Shown piece by piece: positions 15,646 through 23,496 of a stretch of 48,114 bases of DNA. Each line of letters begins with the position of its first letter. Within the stretch, counting starts at the first letter, position 1. The translations under genes were made by a program, and so were the position numbers. This stretch comes from Candidatus Moraniibacteriota bacterium (GTDB taxonomy: Bacteria > Patescibacteriota > Minisyncoccia > Moranbacterales > UBA11712), in the NCBI GenBank assembly GCA_028695025.1, contig JAQVJV010000005.1, positions 1-48,114 on the forward strand, in the 5' to 3' direction. A model generated the notes under the pieces. It was given only the letters and a program-made list of their open reading frames with translations, ran no database searches and had not been told where the DNA came from.

Positions 15646-15703
15646 CATTGTGGATAACCCGTCTTGACGAAAGGCCTCTTTCGGAGTAATTTAGAATACG
15701 GTT

Positions 15704-15820
15704 ATGAAAAATATTGCCACCGCGAAAAGTTATTCCATTTTGCTGATTCTTGCCCTCGTGCTCATTATTATGAGCGCATCCTTTTCGCTGGCCAGAGTTT
15801 TCCATAAGATAGCCCACTAG
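15704..15820 (+). CDS. Small single-pass membrane peptide
   Basis: 38 residues, below the ORF-track cutoff: MKNIATAKSYSILLILALVL, then IIMSASFSLARVFHKIAH. One clear hydrophobic helix with a positively charged N-terminus. A TAGAAT -10-like box at 15692-15697 lies close to the ATG at 15704, implying a leaderless message, but no -35 box at proper spacing is seen. It may be a membrane micropeptide or a leader for the next gene, which follows a terminator-like hairpin. Confidence 0.45.
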   Translation: MKNIATAKSYSILLILALVLIIMSASFSLARVFHKIAH

Positions 15821-15851
15821 GCAAAAAAGAAACTCGATAGAAAATTCCAAC

Positions 15852-15890
15852 CCGGCGAAAAGGCCGGTGTTTTCTTTGACAATTTTTTTA
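15852..15890 (+). terminator. Terminator-like hairpin just before a Shine-Dalgarno site
   Basis: CCGGC, loop GAAAAG, GCCGG, then TGTTTTCTTTGACAATTTTTTT. The ribosome binding site of the next gene (GAGGAGG) begins about ten bases later, so it either ends the micropeptide unit or attenuates the gene at 15912. Confidence 0.6.
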
Positions 15891-15911
15891 AAAGGGATGA
15901 GGAGGAAGGGC

Positions 15912-16139
15912 ATGGAAAGGCAATGGGAAAAATACTTTAAGCTAATAGTTTTGAATTCGTGGGTTCCTTCGGGCACTATTTGCCCATTTTGCGAATGGGA
16001 AATCTATTCTTCGGAAAAAGGATCCAATGTTTACATTTGTGGTTGTGGAATCCATAAATATGATTTCCTTCAAATTATTGAGTTAGCGATGAACTCCAAA
16101 AATGTTTATGGCAATGGTAAATGGATAATTCCCTACTAG
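15912..16139 (+). CDS. Hypothetical small zinc-ribbon-like protein
   Basis: 75 residues from the ATG at 15912, chosen for GAGGAGG just upstream; the track's 15867 start lies inside the hairpin region. CPFCEW (~24) and YICGCGIHKY (~42) give a CxxC...CxC pattern suggesting a small zinc ribbon. Not recognised. Probably cotranscribed with the 72-residue gene 13 bases later. Confidence 0.65.
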   Translation: MERQWEKYFKLIVLNSWVPSGTICPFCEWEIYSSEKGSNVYICGCGIHKYDFLQIIELAMNSKNVYGNGKWIIPY

Positions 16140-16152
16140 AAAGGTAAATAAA

Positions 16153-16371
16153 ATGGATCAAAATATGTCCGAAGTTGTAGTAAATAGGTTGGTATATCAT
16201 ATTCCAGTTGATTGTCCAAAGCTGGTAGACGGCCAGCCGGCGTGCTCATTGAAATATCTTCTCCAATTTAATTGGGAGTGGATTGAGAGAGGAGTAAGAT
16301 GCCTTTGTTTTTTATGTAAAACGGAAAATTGTTTCCAGAAACAGAGGATGCAAAAAAATTTGGCAAGCTAA
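16153..16371 (+). CDS. Hypothetical small Cys-containing protein
   Basis: 72 residues, not recognised. It contains CPKLVDGQPAC and CLCFLCKTENC; the second cluster could bind metal. AGAAAGG precedes the ATG. A strong terminator follows within 10 bases. Confidence 0.6.
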   Translation: MDQNMSEVVVNRLVYHIPVDCPKLVDGQPACSLKYLLQFNWEWIERGVRCLCFLCKTENCFQKQRMQKNLAS

Positions 16372-16380
16372 TTTCCTTTA

Positions 16381-16430
16381 GGGAAGGCTGATTGCGCCGC
16401 GCCGCAAGTCACATCAGTCTTCCCTTTTTT
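16381..16430 (+). terminator. Intrinsic terminator
   Basis: GGGAAG-G-CTGAT pairs with ATCAG-T-CTTCCC over twelve positions, with a GC-rich loop, then TTTTTTCTTTTT. Confidence 0.92.
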
Positions 16431-16474
16431 CTTTTTCTGTGATAAATTTCAAGCGTAAATATTAAGGAAAATAT

Positions 16475-16606
16475 ATGGCGAGCCTTGAAGAACAAATAGA
16501 AAATATGGCAAAAGATATAGATCGGATGAGGGATACCTTGGATGATTATCGAAGGACTCTTGAAAAAATAGCTGGTCAGGTTAAGAAATTAGAAGAAGGG
16601 AAATAA
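16475..16606 (+). CDS. Small coiled-coil protein
   Basis: 43 residues, missed by the ORF track: MASLEEQIENMAKDIDRMRD... ending KLEEGK. Heptad spacing of Leu/Ile/Met runs through the whole length, so it should form a short coiled coil. AAGGAAA lies upstream. It ends 6 bases before the next ATG, so the two are likely one unit. Confidence 0.55.
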   Translation: MASLEEQIENMAKDIDRMRDTLDDYRRTLEKIAGQVKKLEEGK

Positions 16607-16612
16607 ACTAAA

Positions 16613-16903
16613 ATGGCCATAGAAAAGGAAGCGCAAGTTTTGGAAAAAACAGATTGGGCTGATCCGAAATTGGAGGGCAAAGTCTTTACAAAAAATGGGT
16701 TCAGGGTTGCGGATTTAACTCCTTATGATCCAGATAATATAATGGAAAGGGCGGCCTATGAAGGCTTAAAGGTTTTTTGTGGAAATATAAGCGATGCTGC
16801 CTATCCTTATGGGATATGGGATCAGGATGGAAAAACACGATACGTCCACAATTTTCAAAAAAAAGAAAATTTGTCTGATTTTGATTTAGTTTTGAAGGGT
16901 TAG
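16613..16903 (+). CDS. Hypothetical protein
   Basis: 96 residues, not recognised, no membrane segment. Acidic and aromatic, with the segment DLTPYDPDNIMERAAYEGLK. Close behind the coiled-coil gene. It ends just before the tRNA-like element. Confidence 0.6.
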   Translation: MAIEKEAQVLEKTDWADPKLEGKVFTKNGFRVADLTPYDPDNIMERAAYEGLKVFCGNISDAAYPYGIWDQDGKTRYVHNFQKKENLSDFDLVLKG

Positions 16904-16911
16904 TTTTTCGC

Positions 16912-16980
16912 CGGGCTGTAGTATATCGGTAGTACCCCGGCACTGAATTGCTACGCAATTAGTGCGGGGCAGGTGCAAGA
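16912..16980 (+). other. tRNA-like 5' half carrying a long hairpin (possible tRNA relic)
   Basis: CGGGCTGTAGTATATCGGTA (16912 on) aligns with the first 24 bases of the tRNA-Pro 83 bases downstream with 20 identities, including T8-A9 and the GTA...TAC D stem. Where the anticodon arm should be there is a hairpin: CCCCG-CACT-AATTGC pairs with GCAATT-AGTG-CGGGG (16935-16969, two bulged Gs, loop TAC). No T arm or acceptor 3' strand is found. It may be a decayed tRNA with an inserted palindrome, or a tRNA-like regulatory hairpin. Confidence 0.5.
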
Positions 16981-16994
16981 TGAAGAAATATCAA

Positions 16995-17065
16995 CGGGAT
17001 ATAGTATAACGGCAGTACGCGTGCATGGGGTGCATGTAGCCCCGGTTCAATTCCGGGTATCCCGA
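16995..17065 (+). tRNA. tRNA-Pro (anticodon GGG)
   Basis: Full cloverleaf: acceptor CGGGATA/TATCCCG, T8-A9, D stem GTA/TAC, anticodon stem CGTGC/GCATG with loop ATGGGGT (anticodon GGG), 4-base variable loop, T arm CCCGG-TTCAATT-CCGGG, discriminator A. CCA is not encoded. The ABC transporter ATG begins four bases after the discriminator base, so tRNA and mRNA are probably cut from one transcript or the mRNA starts with tRNA processing. Confidence 0.9.
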
Positions 17066-17068
17066 CAC

Positions 17069-18046
17069 ATGGAAAATGTTATTGAAGTCAAAAATTTGGT
17101 GAAAAAGTTCGGTGAAGTGACGGCGGTGGACGGCGTTTCTTTCGAGGTGAAAAAAGGAGAAATATTCGGATTTTTGGGACCGAACGGTGCCGGAAAATCA
17201 ACGACAATCAGCATGCTTTCAACACTTGCGGAGCCGACATCGGGGTCTGCGGCCATCAACGGTTTCGACGTGAGCGAGAACCGCGACGATGTGCGAAAAT
17301 CTATCGGTCTTGTTTTTCAAGACCCAACGCTTGACGACCGTCTCACGGCTGAGGAAAATCTTCGTTTTCACGCCCGGCTCTATGGTGTTTCCAATGAAGA
17401 TTATGAAAAAAGAGTGGAGGAAGTACTTGACTTGGTTGAACTCAAAGATCGGCGGCATGATTTGGTCCGGACATATTCAGGCGGGATGAAACGGCGGTTG
17501 GAAATAGGACGAGGGCTCATTCATTATCCAGCGGTACTCTTTCTTGATGAGCCGACAATAGGGCTTGATCCGCAGACGCGGGCGCATCTTTGGGAATATA
17601 TCTTGCGGCTCAAAAAAGAAAAAGAAATGACGATTTTCATGACGACGCACTATATGAACGAGGCGGAGTATTGTGACCGGATTGCAATCATAGACCGGGG
17701 GAAAATCGTGGCACTTGAAACTCCAGAGAGGCTCAAGAAAAATATCGGTGGAGACATTATACAAATGAAGAGCGCAGAAAAAGAAAAGCTGGTTCGAGAA
17801 ATCAAGGAAAAATACGATATCGGAGCAAAATCCGGCGAACATGATATTGTGCAGATTGAAGTGGCAAATGCTGAAACATTTCTTCCACGTCTTTTCAATG
17901 AACTTGATACGAAAATCAATTCGATCGAAATGCGCCGGCCGACGCTCGACGACGTTTTTTTGAGCCTTACCGGAAAGCGTATCCGCGAGGAACACGCGTC
18001 GGGAAAAGACGATATCCGGGCGCATATGAGAATGAGAGGGAGATAA
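17069..18046 (+). CDS. ABC transporter ATP-binding protein (DrrA-like)
   Basis: 325 residues from the ATG at 17069; the track's start at 16973 runs through the tRNA and is not credible. Walker A GPNGAGKST, Q-loop FQDP, signature YSGGMKRRLEIGRGL, Walker B VLFLDEPTIGLD, H-loop TTHYM, and a C-terminal DUF4162-like region (~225-310). These match the daunorubicin-type exporter ATPases that pair with an ABC-2 permease. It drives export of an unknown compound with the next gene. No ribosome binding site is possible upstream because the tRNA is there. Confidence 0.93.
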   Translation: MENVIEVKNLVKKFGEVTAVDGVSFEVKKGEIFGFLGPNGAGKSTTISMLSTLAEPTSGSAAINGFDVSENRDDVRKSIGLVFQDPTLDDRLTAEENLRFHARLYGVSNEDYEKRVEEVLDLVELKDRRHDLVRTYSGGMKRRLEIGRGLIHYPAVLFLDEPTIGLDPQTRAHLWEYILRLKKEKEMTIFMTTHYMNEAEYCDRIAIIDRGKIVALETPERLKKNIGGDIIQMKSAEKEKLVREIKEKYDIGAKSGEHDIVQIEVANAETFLPRLFNELDTKINSIEMRRPTLDDVFLSLTGKRIREEHASGKDDIRAHMRMRGR

Positions 18047-18062
18047 TTTTATATTTATATCC

Positions 18063-18842
18063 ATGAATTTTTCAGCCATTTATATAATTTGGGAGCGGGA
18101 AATAATCCGATATTGGAGGGACAAAATCAGGATTGTGACAACGTTCATCCAGCCTTTGATGTTTTTGGCCATCTTTGGTACAGGTCTTCGCTCCACACTT
18201 GCTTCAAGCAGTCTCGGGATTGATTTTCTCAAATTCATGTTCCCTGGAATCATCGCGATGAATGTGATGGGGGTGGCTTTTTTCTCGACAATTTCCACGG
18301 TTTGGGATCGTGAATTCGGATTTTTGAAGGAGATCCTGGTGGCGCCTGTTTCGCGAATATCCATCGTCTTCGGAAAATCTTTGGGAGCGACCGCAATTGC
18401 CGCAACGCAGGCTCTTTTGCTCCTGATTCTTGCGCCCCTAATTGGCCTTTCTTTTCCTTTGAGCATTGTCCCGGAATTGTTTCTTTTCATGCTACTTCTC
18501 GCCTTTACGATTTCGGGACTGGGATTACTCATCGCTTCGCTTATGAAATCGCTCGAAAGCTTCGGGCTTTTGATGCAGCTTTTGGTTTTTCCGATGTTTT
18601 TTCTTTCCGGAGCTTTTTTCCCGCTCCAAAATGTGCCTGGCTGGATGAAGATTCTTTCGGCAGTCAATCCGCTTTCCTATGGAGTAGATGCATTGAGAGA
18701 GATAATTCTGAGAACCCAAATTGCGCCGGGAGAAATTGCCAAAATCATTCTTCGTTCTCCCGTGGAAAATGCCGGATACCTGGTTCTGTTTTCAATCATT
18801 CTCATTTTCGCAGCAGTTGTCGCTTTTAACCGGCAAAATTAA
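18063..18842 (+). CDS. ABC-2 type permease (DrrB-like)
   Basis: 259 residues with six predicted membrane helices. IIWEREIIRYWRDKIRIVTTFIQPLMFLAIFG is the usual N-terminus and FLSGAFFPLQNVPGWMKILSAVNPLSYGVDALREIIL the conserved ABC-2 motif. It forms the exporter with the ATPase 17 bases upstream. Substrate not readable; drug, lipid or polysaccharide export are all possible. Confidence 0.93.
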   Translation: MNFSAIYIIWEREIIRYWRDKIRIVTTFIQPLMFLAIFGTGLRSTLASSSLGIDFLKFMFPGIIAMNVMGVAFFSTISTVWDREFGFLKEILVAPVSRISIVFGKSLGATAIAATQALLLLILAPLIGLSFPLSIVPELFLFMLLLAFTISGLGLLIASLMKSLESFGLLMQLLVFPMFFLSGAFFPLQNVPGWMKILSAVNPLSYGVDALREIILRTQIAPGEIAKIILRSPVENAGYLVLFSIILIFAAVVAFNRQN

Positions 18843-18941
18843 TATTTTCCATATTTATTATAGATGAGGTTGGTCCGGAAAAGCTTTTTTGTTTTTCGTT
18901 ACTCTGCTAAAATAAAAGAAAATAAATGCTAAAGAAAAAAT

Positions 18942-19214
18942 ATGTCCGAAAAAAGAGTTTTCGAGGCCGAACAAGCAAAGGAAATCGGCGAGAAATTGGG
19001 GATCAAATGGGATAAATTTGATGTTGATCAATTTCGTATGGGAATGGATGTGGAGCTCGAACACGGGACCGTTGATTCAAACACTGACGTGACAAATGAT
19101 GATCCTATTCTTACTGGGAAAATCGCCCTAGCGCACCTCAATGAATTTCCGGATTATTATACCCGGCTTTATGCCATGGAAGAGGAAGCGGAAAAATTCT
19201 GGGAAGGAAAGTGA
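18942..19214 (+). CDS. DUF5661 family protein
   Basis: 90 residues. The run IGEKLGIKWDKFDVDQFRMG, then ELEHGT, TNVTNDD-like NTDVTNDDP and GKIALAHLNEFPDYYTRL, is what I recall of DUF5661, common in CPR and some phage genomes, with no known function. The following gene starts 24 bases later. Acidic, no membrane segment. Confidence 0.75.
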   Translation: MSEKRVFEAEQAKEIGEKLGIKWDKFDVDQFRMGMDVELEHGTVDSNTDVTNDDPILTGKIALAHLNEFPDYYTRLYAMEEEAEKFWEGK

Positions 19215-19238
19215 GTTTCAAAAAATAACTTCGAAAAA

Positions 19239-21293
19239 ATGGAGGAAAATAAAAACAAAGAGGCTAATTTGAAGTATCTTTTGGTCATTTCAGCCGCGCT
19301 TGTTGTTTTTGCCGGGCTGTTTTTTGTATACCAAGACCAATGGAAGGGCGTGAGTTTTCCGTTGATTGAGGATAACTTGCCCAATTTGAACCAGCAAAAA
19401 CCGGAGAAAGTGAAAAAGTTTTCTTCGGCGGAGGAATTTAGGGAATATATAGAAAAGGGGAGAAATATTTCCGAACTTTCCGTTGGGCAAGGCATATCCG
19501 GCAGTTTAGGGATGCTTGAAATGCAATCAAATGACGCTTCAAAAGTTCCGCAGGCCACGAGTCTTGCGGCTGTGCCAGAGCGGTTTTCTGTGACCAATAT
19601 TCAGGTGGCCGGCATCGATGAGCCGGACATAGTGAAAACGGACGGAAAAGAAATATATTTTTCCTCTTCCCGGTCGGAATTGGTGCCGCTTCGGGACATG
19701 GATCAATCAAGCAATTCTTCGATACCTTCTCCGATCCGCGACACAGGGGGGACAAAAGCGATCAAGGCTTTTCCTTTGGAAAATTTAGCGCTGGATACAA
19801 AATTGGATAGAAATGGCGATCTTCTTCTTATTGGGAATACGCTCATTATCATTCCTCCTGAAAGATACTACTGGTCAAAGGATGCGAGCATGATATATGG
19901 CTACGATGTTACTGACCCGAAAAATCCCAAAGAGATCTGGAGTATTGAAATGAAAGAATCGGCTTCCATTGCCGCCGCCAGGCTCTATGACGGGAAGATT
20001 TATCTTGCCATAAAGACGGATATTTCCGATGAAAACAATTTTTGCGATATGGAGCCGCTAGTTTGGGATGGAAAGCCTTGGCGCATGGACTGTTCCGAGA
20101 TATACCATCCAGCATCAGTTGTCCCGGTCGACGCGACATACACAGCTATGATTTTGGATCCGGCGACAGGGGAAATCAAGAAAAATGTGAGTTTCGTCGG
20201 ATCAAGCGATTATTCTTCTTCGGTCGTTTATATGTCCGGAAACGCCCTTTATTTCACTTATTATACTCCCGGAGATCGGTTGAAAATTCTCCTAACTTTT
20301 TTCTCTGAAAACAAAAATCTGATTCCGGATTGGCTCTTGGAAAAACTGGAAAAACTGGAAACGTATGATATTTCCGCTTCAGCCAAATCAACCGAGATTG
20401 GAAATCTCATTGGGCGGTACCAGAAATCTCTTTCAAGCGATGACCGCCTCAAATTGAACAATGAAATCGGGAATCGGATGTCTGATTTCTCAATCAAGCA
20501 CAGCCGCGATTTTGGGAGTACTAACATCATAAAGATGCGCAGTGATGATCTTTCAATCAGGGCAACCGGAGTTGTTCCGGGAAAATTGCTCAATCAATTT
20601 TCACTCGATGAATATAACAACAATTTACGCGTGGCGATCACAGCTGGTGAAAATTTTTTCAACTGGGGATTGGGAGCGGGGAATAGCGCGGGAACGGTTA
20701 GCGATGTCTATATTCTCGACGATGATTTGAAGATGAAGGGGTCAGTTGTTGGTCTTGGAAGGGGCGAGAAAATATATGCTGTTCGCTTCATTGGGAACAA
20801 TGGCTACGTTGTCACTTTCAAACAAACTGATCCTTTCTATGTTCTTGATCTCTCGGATTCGGAAAATCCCAAAGAGGCGGGAGAGCTCAAAATTCCGGGA
20901 TATTCTTCATATCTTCATCCAATTGCGGAAAACAGGATTCTCGGGGTGGGAGAGGAAGGCGGAAAAGTGAAAGTTTCCCTTTTTGACGTGGCCGACCCGT
21001 CCAGTCCGGAAGAAATCGCGAAATATAACCTTGATGAATATTGGTCGGGAATTTCCGAAACCCATCATGCCTTTCTCCAGGATGCGGAACATGAAATTTT
21101 CTTTTTGCCGGGATCAAAAGGCGGCTATATCTTTTCCTATACGGAGGACGGCTTCAATCTTGAAAAAACAATTTCCCAGGCAGGCGTGGAGCGGGCGCTG
21201 TATATAAACGACTATTTGTATGTGATCGGCGAAAATGGCCTGGTTGTCCTGGATGAGAAAAATTGGAATAAAGTGAAAGAATTTGATATATAA
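19239..21293 (+). CDS. Membrane-anchored beta-propeller domain protein
   Basis: 684 residues. One N-terminal signal-anchor (~12-30: YLLVISAALVVFAGLFFVY), then a large extracytoplasmic part. TNIQVAGIDEPDIVKTDGKEIYF marks the Beta_propel family (PF09826-type), and blades such as YGYDVTDPKNPKEI, FYVLDLSDSENPKEAGEL and VSLFDVADPSSPEEI repeat along it. Function unknown, probably at the cell surface. The promoter for the next operon starts within its last codons. Confidence 0.88.
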   Translation: MEENKNKEANLKYLLVISAALVVFAGLFFVYQDQWKGVSFPLIEDNLPNLNQQKPEKVKKFSSAEEFREYIEKGRNISELSVGQGISGSLGMLEMQSNDASKVPQATSLAAVPERFSVTNIQVAGIDEPDIVKTDGKEIYFSSSRSELVPLRDMDQSSNSSIPSPIRDTGGTKAIKAFPLENLALDTKLDRNGDLLLIGNTLIIIPPERYYWSKDASMIYGYDVTDPKNPKEIWSIEMKESASIAAARLYDGKIYLAIKTDISDENNFCDMEPLVWDGKPWRMDCSEIYHPASVVPVDATYTAMILDPATGEIKKNVSFVGSSDYSSSVVYMSGNALYFTYYTPGDRLKILLTFFSENKNLIPDWLLEKLEKLETYDISASAKSTEIGNLIGRYQKSLSSDDRLKLNNEIGNRMSDFSIKHSRDFGSTNIIKMRSDDLSIRATGVVPGKLLNQFSLDEYNNNLRVAITAGENFFNWGLGAGNSAGTVSDVYILDDDLKMKGSVVGLGRGEKIYAVRFIGNNGYVVTFKQTDPFYVLDLSDSENPKEAGELKIPGYSSYLHPIAENRILGVGEEGGKVKVSLFDVADPSSPEEIAKYNLDEYWSGISETHHAFLQDAEHEIFFLPGSKGGYIFSYTEDGFNLEKTISQAGVERALYINDYLYVIGENGLVVLDEKNWNKVKEFDI

Positions 21294-21311
21294 AAGGGAT
21301 GAAATTATAAT
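21283..21311 (+). promoter_or_regulatory. Promoter of the ECF sigma operon
   Basis: TTGATA (21283-21288), 17 bases, TATAAT (21306-21311). A GGCGG/CCGCC hairpin lies in the short leader before the ATG at 21360. It overlaps the 3' end of the beta-propeller gene. Confidence 0.75.
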
Positions 21312-21359
21312 AAGCAAGGGCGGTTTACAAGTTCCGCCATCTTTGGTTTTGATCCGAAA

Positions 21360-21944
21360 ATGATCAAGAAAGACGAATGTCTCAACAAAACCGACGAAGA
21401 ATTGGTTGCCCTGACGATTGAAAACCAGGATTTTTTTGCGTGCCTGGTGGATCGCTACACCGACAAGCTCACCCGCTATATCATGCGGATTTCCGCTTCT
21501 AACCGCGAAGATGCTGAAGATCTTCTCCAGGAAATTTTCGTGAAGGCCTATCGCAACCTCAATGATTTCGATCTGGATCTCAAGTTTTCCTCGTGGATAT
21601 ACCGGATTGCCCACAACCAGGTGATCAGTAGCTGGCGAAAGACGAAATCGCGCCCGCAAGTAGTAAAATTTGAAGCTGATGGGGATTTTTTGAAGTTTAT
21701 TGCCGCTGACGAGGATTTGGCCCTTGATACGGAGCGGAAATTTCGGGCCGAAGAGGTGCGGGCAGTGCTTGAAAAACTGGATGATAAATATGAAGAGGTA
21801 CTGGTGCTCAAATTTTTGGAAGGGAAAGATTACAAAGAAATATCTGACATTTTGCAAAAACCGCTGGGAACGGTAGCGACTCTCATCAACCGGGCGAAAA
21901 AACAGCTGAAAACAATCATCGAGGAGGAGAATATTAATTTTTAG
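21360..21944 (+). CDS. ECF-type RNA polymerase sigma factor
   Basis: 194 residues. Sigma region 2 (~25-95: DRYTDKLTRYIMRI...NREDAEDLLQEIFVKAYRNLNDFD...SSWIYRIAHNQVISSWRK) and region 4 (~140-188: YEEVLVLKFLEGKDYKEISDILQKPLGTVATLINRAKKQL). ECF sigma factors direct polymerase to a small regulon and are usually held by a cotranscribed anti-sigma. The next gene, 12 bases on, encodes a membrane protein that could have that role. Confidence 0.93.
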   Translation: MIKKDECLNKTDEELVALTIENQDFFACLVDRYTDKLTRYIMRISASNREDAEDLLQEIFVKAYRNLNDFDLDLKFSSWIYRIAHNQVISSWRKTKSRPQVVKFEADGDFLKFIAADEDLALDTERKFRAEEVRAVLEKLDDKYEEVLVLKFLEGKDYKEISDILQKPLGTVATLINRAKKQLKTIIEEENINF

Positions 21945-21956
21945 GCGGCGAAAAAA

Positions 21957-22721
21957 ATGGAGAAGCTAGGCGACAAAATTCTCGACAAAATCAAGAAAGA
22001 AAAAATCGAACCGCGTCCCAAGTGGCAGTTTCTTCTCCGCGACTGCTCCGTCTGGCTTTTTTTCCTGGTGTCGCTGGTTGTCGGCGCAGTGGCTTTTTGC
22101 GTTTCGCTTTATATTTTCCTGAACAACGATTGGGACCTGTACCAATATTTGCACACGACCCTGGTCGGCCATGTCCTCATTTCCATCCCTTACGTCTGGA
22201 TAGCTATCCTGGTCGCCTTTGTCCTGATCGCCAACTATAATTTCAAATACACCCGCAACGGATACCGCCATGAAACTTTCTTGGTTGTCGGGTTGAGCGT
22301 TGCTGGAAGCCTTCTTTTTGGGGCATTTTTGCACTCGATGGGAATGGGGGAGCGGATTGAGAACGCCGTGTCTGACGGTTTGCCTTTCTATGAAAAAATG
22401 GTTTGCTGCGGCAATCGGAAAGATATTTGGGATCATCCGGAAAACGGCCTTTTGGGCGGGGAAATCACCGATGTGTTTGATCCTGAAAATTTCGAAGTGA
22501 AGGATTTTCAGGGCGCATTTTGGTCGGTCCGGGAAACGGATGATACCATCGAATATGCGCCGCTTCAGATGATTGTCGGCGAAGAAGTGAAGATCATCGG
22601 GGAAAAAGAAGGCCCGGACATTTTTTGGGCGCGGGAAATCCGTCCTTGGAAAGATCGGGGTGAAAAAAGAAAAACGATTGACAGGATAGTTCCGTTCATG
22701 CCGCCCATGCTGAATAATTGA
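21957..22721 (+). CDS. Membrane protein, candidate anti-sigma partner
   Basis: 254 residues. A cytoplasmic N-terminus (~1-30, MEKLGDKILDKIKKEKIEPRPKW), three membrane helices (~33-56, 68-94, 104-127) and a ~120-residue C-terminal part (GEITDVFDPENFEVKDF..., IVGEEVKIIGEKEG) that looks like a small beta domain. No classical zinc anti-sigma HxxxCxxC motif. The role rests on its position directly behind the sigma gene. Confidence 0.75.
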   Translation: MEKLGDKILDKIKKEKIEPRPKWQFLLRDCSVWLFFLVSLVVGAVAFCVSLYIFLNNDWDLYQYLHTTLVGHVLISIPYVWIAILVAFVLIANYNFKYTRNGYRHETFLVVGLSVAGSLLFGAFLHSMGMGERIENAVSDGLPFYEKMVCCGNRKDIWDHPENGLLGGEITDVFDPENFEVKDFQGAFWSVRETDDTIEYAPLQMIVGEEVKIIGEKEGPDIFWAREIRPWKDRGEKRKTIDRIVPFMPPMLNN

Positions 22722-22732
22722 CCTGAAGCAAA

Positions 22733-22758
22733 AAACCCGGCAAACACCGGGTCTTTTA
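22733..22758. terminator. Terminator between convergent genes
   Basis: AAAAACCCGG, loop CAAACA, CCGGGTCTTTT. A and T tracts flank the stem, so it can serve both the sigma operon and the minus-strand gene ending at 22772. Confidence 0.85.
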
Positions 22759-22771
22759 TATTGAAAAATTT

Positions 22772-23404
22772 CTATTCCAAACAACAATCAATGGCTTTTC
22801 GCACCAAATCGCCTAACTTTCCCAAAAATCCGGCGTTTTTGCTTGCGTTGGTGGATGCCGGTTGGCTATTTTCGGCTAAAGAGACTTTCTTCTCCGAAAC
22901 GGAATCGGCTTTGTCGGCATTGTCGATGCTGTCTGGCTGTTTGTCGTGGACATTCAAAGCGTTGTCGCCGATTTTCTTGATATCATCGGTGTTGATAAGT
23001 TTCATGTTGAGCCCCCAGAAGAGAGAATAAAGGTCATAAGCTTTTTCAAAAAGCTCGCGGGCTTCTTCCTTGTTGCCCATGCCTTGTTGCTTGGTTCCCA
23101 CTTCCATGACCCGCATCGAAGCGGCAAGAAGGTGTTTCGAAATGCACCAAACTTCCCCTTCGTATTCTTTGATGATTTTTCGCAAAAGCTCCCCGCGCAT
23201 TTTGCGGACTTCCTGGAGAAGGCCATAATATTCCGGTTTTCCTGTTTTGGCTCCGGTGAAGAAAAAATGTTCTTCGATCGAGACCAGGTTCATAATGGCG
23301 ATAGTAAGGTCCTGGTCCGACGAGAGATCCATTTTGTCGGATTTTTTCATCTCGTCGACGCGCTCGATTAGTTCGTTTATTTTTTGGAGTTTATCTTCGG
23401 ACAT
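22772..23404 (-). CDS. Hypothetical helical protein
   Basis: 210 residues. Mostly helical and charged (MSEDKLQKINELIERVDEMK...), with a low-complexity Ser/Asn/Ala linker (~150-190) and an Ala-rich C-terminus ending AIDCCLE. The middle part (LVSIEEHFFFTGAKTGKPEYYGLLQEVRKMRGELL) looks conserved and I believe similar proteins occur in other Parcubacteria, but I cannot name a family. The promoter lies in a palindromic spacer. Confidence 0.7.
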   Translation of the reverse strand: MSEDKLQKINELIERVDEMKKSDKMDLSSDQDLTIAIMNLVSIEEHFFFTGAKTGKPEYYGLLQEVRKMRGELLRKIIKEYEGEVWCISKHLLAASMRVMEVGTKQQGMGNKEEARELFEKAYDLYSLFWGLNMKLINTDDIKKIGDNALNVHDKQPDSIDNADKADSVSEKKVSLAENSQPASTNASKNAGFLGKLGDLVRKAIDCCLE

Positions 23405-23415
23405 TGTGGTTATGA

Positions 23416-23489
23416 TACAAATATGCGGATCCTATGCAAATCTACAAATTTGAATATTCCCTATATTTGCATTTATTCGTGTATTTGTA
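23416..23489. repeat. Nested palindrome, TACAAATA/ATGCAAAT words
   Basis: TACAAATA (23416-23423) pairs with TATTTGTA (23482-23489), and ATGCAAAT (23434-23441) with ATTTGCAT (23465-23472). The words match those in the rpsS-rplV and rplN-rplX spacers (tacaaatccgcgaat, gtatttgcat). Confidence 0.7.
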
Positions 23490-23496
23490 CTGTTAT

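Noticed and set aside
15664-15697. TTGACG ... TAGAAT as a promoter for the 38-residue peptide
   Set aside because: The spacer is 22 bases, too long for a normal sigma-70 promoter; only the -10 box is kept as a weak hint.
16973-17068. Upstream start of the ABC ATPase ORF in the track
   Set aside because: It reads through the whole tRNA-Pro gene; the family's N-terminus begins at MENVIEVKNLVKKFG.
23411-23496. CRISPR-like repeats in the short spacer
   Set aside because: The repeats are inverted and degenerate without regular direct repeats and spacers; no cas genes in the window.
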